A stretch of 64,000 bases of DNA from Robbsia sp. KACC 23696. GTDB taxonomy: Bacteria > Pseudomonadota > Gammaproteobacteria > Burkholderiales > Burkholderiaceae. Each line of letters opens with the position of its first letter. Position 1 is the stretch's first letter. The position numbers and the translations under genes are program-made. This document shows, piece after piece, positions 62,521 to 64,000 of the stretch. The stretch lies in NCBI RefSeq assembly GCF_039852015.1, contig NZ_CP156626.1, positions 3,320,249 through 3,384,248 of the forward strand, written 5' to 3'. The notes beneath the pieces were generated by a model. That model saw nothing but the letters and a program-made list of their open reading frames with translations, did not search any database and had not been told where the DNA came from.

Positions 62521-62895
62521 TTACTTGACTTCGACTTCTGCGCCGGCTTCGATCAGCTTCTTAGCGAAACCGTCTGCGTCAGCCTTCGACACGCCTTCCT
62601 TAACCGGCTTCGGTGCGCCGTCAACCAGGTCCTTCGCTTCCTTCAGGCCCAGACCCGTGATTTCACGGACTGCCTTAATGGCGCTAACCTTGTTTGCGCC
62701 AGCTGCCTTCAGGATAACGTCGAATTCGGTTTGCTCTTCAGCAACAGCAGCTGCACCGCCGCCTGCCGGGCCAGCCACTGCCATCGCAGCTGCCGACACG
62801 CCGAACTTCTCTTCGAACGCCTTGACCAGGTCGTTCAGTTCCAGAACCGTCAGATTACCAACGGCTTCGAGGATGTCTTCTTTCGAGATTGCCAT
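62521..62895 (-). CDS. rplL: 50S ribosomal protein L7/L12
   Basis: Stalk protein that recruits translation factors. The 124 residues show the N-terminal dimerisation helix ([20 protein letters not shown]), the Ala/Gly-rich hinge, and the C-terminal domain ([40 protein letters not shown]). It is 126 bp behind rplJ. Confidence 0.99.
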   Translation of the reverse strand: MAISKEDILEAVGNLTVLELNDLVKAFEEKFGVSAAAMAVAGPAGGGAAAVAEEQTEFDVILKAAGANKVSAIKAVREITGLGLKEAKDLVDGAPKPVKEGVSKADADGFAKKLIEAGAEVEVK

Positions 62896-63021
62896 GATAC
62901 GTAAAACCTTTTGAATGGATTGTGCGAAATACGGTGCGGGTTAGACCACACCATGGATCACTGCGGTAACGCCTGGATCTCGACGAGACCCGGCGCGCCT
63001 GAACAATGTCGTTCCGATGCC

Positions 63022-63570
63022 TTATTCGGCAGCCGGAGCTTCGGCCGGGGTGTCGGCTGCTGCTTCCGCAGCTGCCGGCGCGCCTTCGGCGTTCTTCGCA
63101 GCCAGTGCTGCCAGGCCACGTGCAAATGCCGAAACCGGCGCTTGCATGACACCCAACAACTGAGCCAGCAGAACTTCGCGGCTCGGGATAGCGGCCAGCG
63201 CTTGCACGCCCGCCTTATCCAGCACTTGACCCTCGAACGAACCCGAGCGGATCACCAACTTGTCATTGCTCTTTGCGAAGTCACTGATGACCTTCGCAGC
63301 GGCTACGGCATCTTCGGATACGCTATAAATCAGCGGACCCGTCATCTGCTCAGCCAGCGGAGCGAACGGCGTACCTTCGACGGCGCGGCGCGCCAACGTG
63401 TTCTTCAACACGCGCAGGTAAACCTTTTGCTCCCGCGCTTGCGCGCGCAGCTTCGTCAGATCGCCAACCGCAATGCCGCGATATTCAGCCAGCACGATGG
63501 ACTGAGCCTTCGCAACTTGTGCGACGACTTCAGCCACAACGGCTTGCTTATCTTCCCTATTGAGTGGCAC
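63022..63570 (-). CDS. rplJ: 50S ribosomal protein L10
   Basis: Stalk base that binds L7/L12 dimers and represses its own operon. The 182 residues include [20 protein letters not shown] and the [20 protein letters not shown] core, with an Ala/Glu-rich tail. Start is GTG with AGGAG nine bases upstream; the frame continues upstream without homology. A long structured leader precedes it. Confidence 0.98.
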   Translation of the reverse strand: MPLNREDKQAVVAEVVAQVAKAQSIVLAEYRGIAVGDLTKLRAQAREQKVYLRVLKNTLARRAVEGTPFAPLAEQMTGPLIYSVSEDAVAAAKVISDFAKSNDKLVIRSGSFEGQVLDKAGVQALAAIPSREVLLAQLLGVMQAPVSAFARGLAALAAKNAEGAPAAAEAAADTPAEAPAAE

Positions 63571-63878
63571 GGTTAAAACTCCTGATTCGATACACCACCG
63601 CCAACCGGGTTTCCCCGGCCTTGGAGGCATTCAACAACGGCGTCCGGCGGTTAGGAGCATTTCAAACGGGCCGCTCAACAACACGACATCCGCAATCCAT
63701 CCTGCAAAACGTTTCGGGTTCGCCATCTGCGTTGGGGATTAAGGCCTATATCCTTACAGGGACTAGGGCCACCAACGGTCTTTGACAACCGGATTTCAAA
63801 CAGTCTTTCCGTCCGAAATCCGCCCCAAAGCTCTAAAACCGTGACCGCACCCAACATGCAGTCCCGGCAATCCTTATT
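63571..63878 (-). promoter_or_regulatory. rplJ leader (L10-L12 autoregulation region)
   Basis: The 308-nt spacer between rplA and rplJ has no gene. On the minus strand it contains ACCGTTGGT (63771-63779) and, about 35 nt later, GGCCTTAATCCCCAACGCAG then ATGGCGAACCC, which can pair around CCGTTGG/CCAACG and look like the conserved L10 leader core (about 63705-63785). The L10-(L12) complex is known to bind such leaders and repress translation. Recognition is by memory of the motif, not by a search. Confidence 0.6.
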
Positions 63879-64000
63879 TTACTGCGCAGTCAAAGTCGAC
63901 TGGTCAACGCGGATACCGCCGCCTTGGGTGCTCGACAACGCAACCTTACGGACATAGATACCCTTGCTCGTTGCCGGCTTCAGCTTTTGCAGGCCGTCCA
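63879..64000 (-). CDS. rplA: 50S ribosomal protein L1 (3' end)
   Basis: Only the last 39 codons are inside the window ([20 protein letters not shown] and the end DQSTLTAQ). The 5' part is cut by the window edge. The stop is TAA. It belongs to the rplKA unit upstream of rplJ. Confidence 0.95.
   Translation of the reverse strand, partial: DGLQKLKPATSKGIYVRKVALSSTQGGGIRVDQSTLTAQ

Overview
The window is a chromosomal core-gene region of a GC-rich betaproteobacterium of the Burkholderiaceae (Burkholderia sensu lato or a close relative; the genus cannot be fixed from the sequence alone). The reasons are the divergent ponA/pilM arrangement, cyaY next to lptM-lysA, a System II cytochrome c maturation pair, and one run of str, S10, spc, alpha and rplJL-rpoBC genes whose protein lengths (RpoB 1368 aa, RpoC 1416 aa, L7/L12 124 aa, EF-Tu 396 aa) look like that family. 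Nearly everything from 19.6 kb to the right edge is on the minus strand. No tRNA, rRNA, CRISPR array, integrase or transposase was seen.

Layout. 0-5.6 kb: a type IV pilus operon pilM-pilN-pilO/P-pilQ (minus), with PilO and PilP fused in one reading frame. 5.9-8.2 kb: divergent PBP1A. 8.2-10.2 kb: cyaY, then lptM-lysA. 10.3-15.7 kb: msrP-msrQ (periplasmic methionine sulfoxide repair) and resB-ccsA (cytochrome c maturation). A 764-bp stretch without a gene follows, then engB and dsbD, whose 3' ends overlap. 19.6-24.9 kb: alpha operon (rplQ, rpoA, rpsD, rpsK, rpsM), rpmJ, infA, secY. 25.0-29.1 kb: spc operon. 29.5-34.2 kb: S10 operon from rpsQ back to rplC.

The S10 operon is broken between rplC and rpsJ by about 7.5 kb. 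That stretch holds an FAD-dependent oxidoreductase, a small outer-membrane beta-barrel protein and two large tandem paralogous proteins that I do not recognise. Each paralog is built from two copies of a module of about 190 residues. rpsJ has kept its place behind tuf and now ends at its own strong terminator. rplC has a near-consensus sigma70 promoter of its own. This is the most unusual part of the window.

Further right: tuf, fusA, rpsG and rpsL (str operon, with a good promoter before rpsL); a Tat/lipoprotein-type amidase; recQ; two tandem cation-diffusion-facilitator-like proteins plus a truncated third copy; then rpoC, rpoB, rplL, rplJ and the 3' end of rplA. Several intrinsic terminators or attenuators were read directly: after rplQ, between rpsD and rpoA, between rpsQ and rplN, after rpsJ, after rpoC, and two in series between rplL and rpoB. 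Clear promoters lie before rplN, rplC and rpsL, so this ribosomal cluster is probably transcribed as several separate units.
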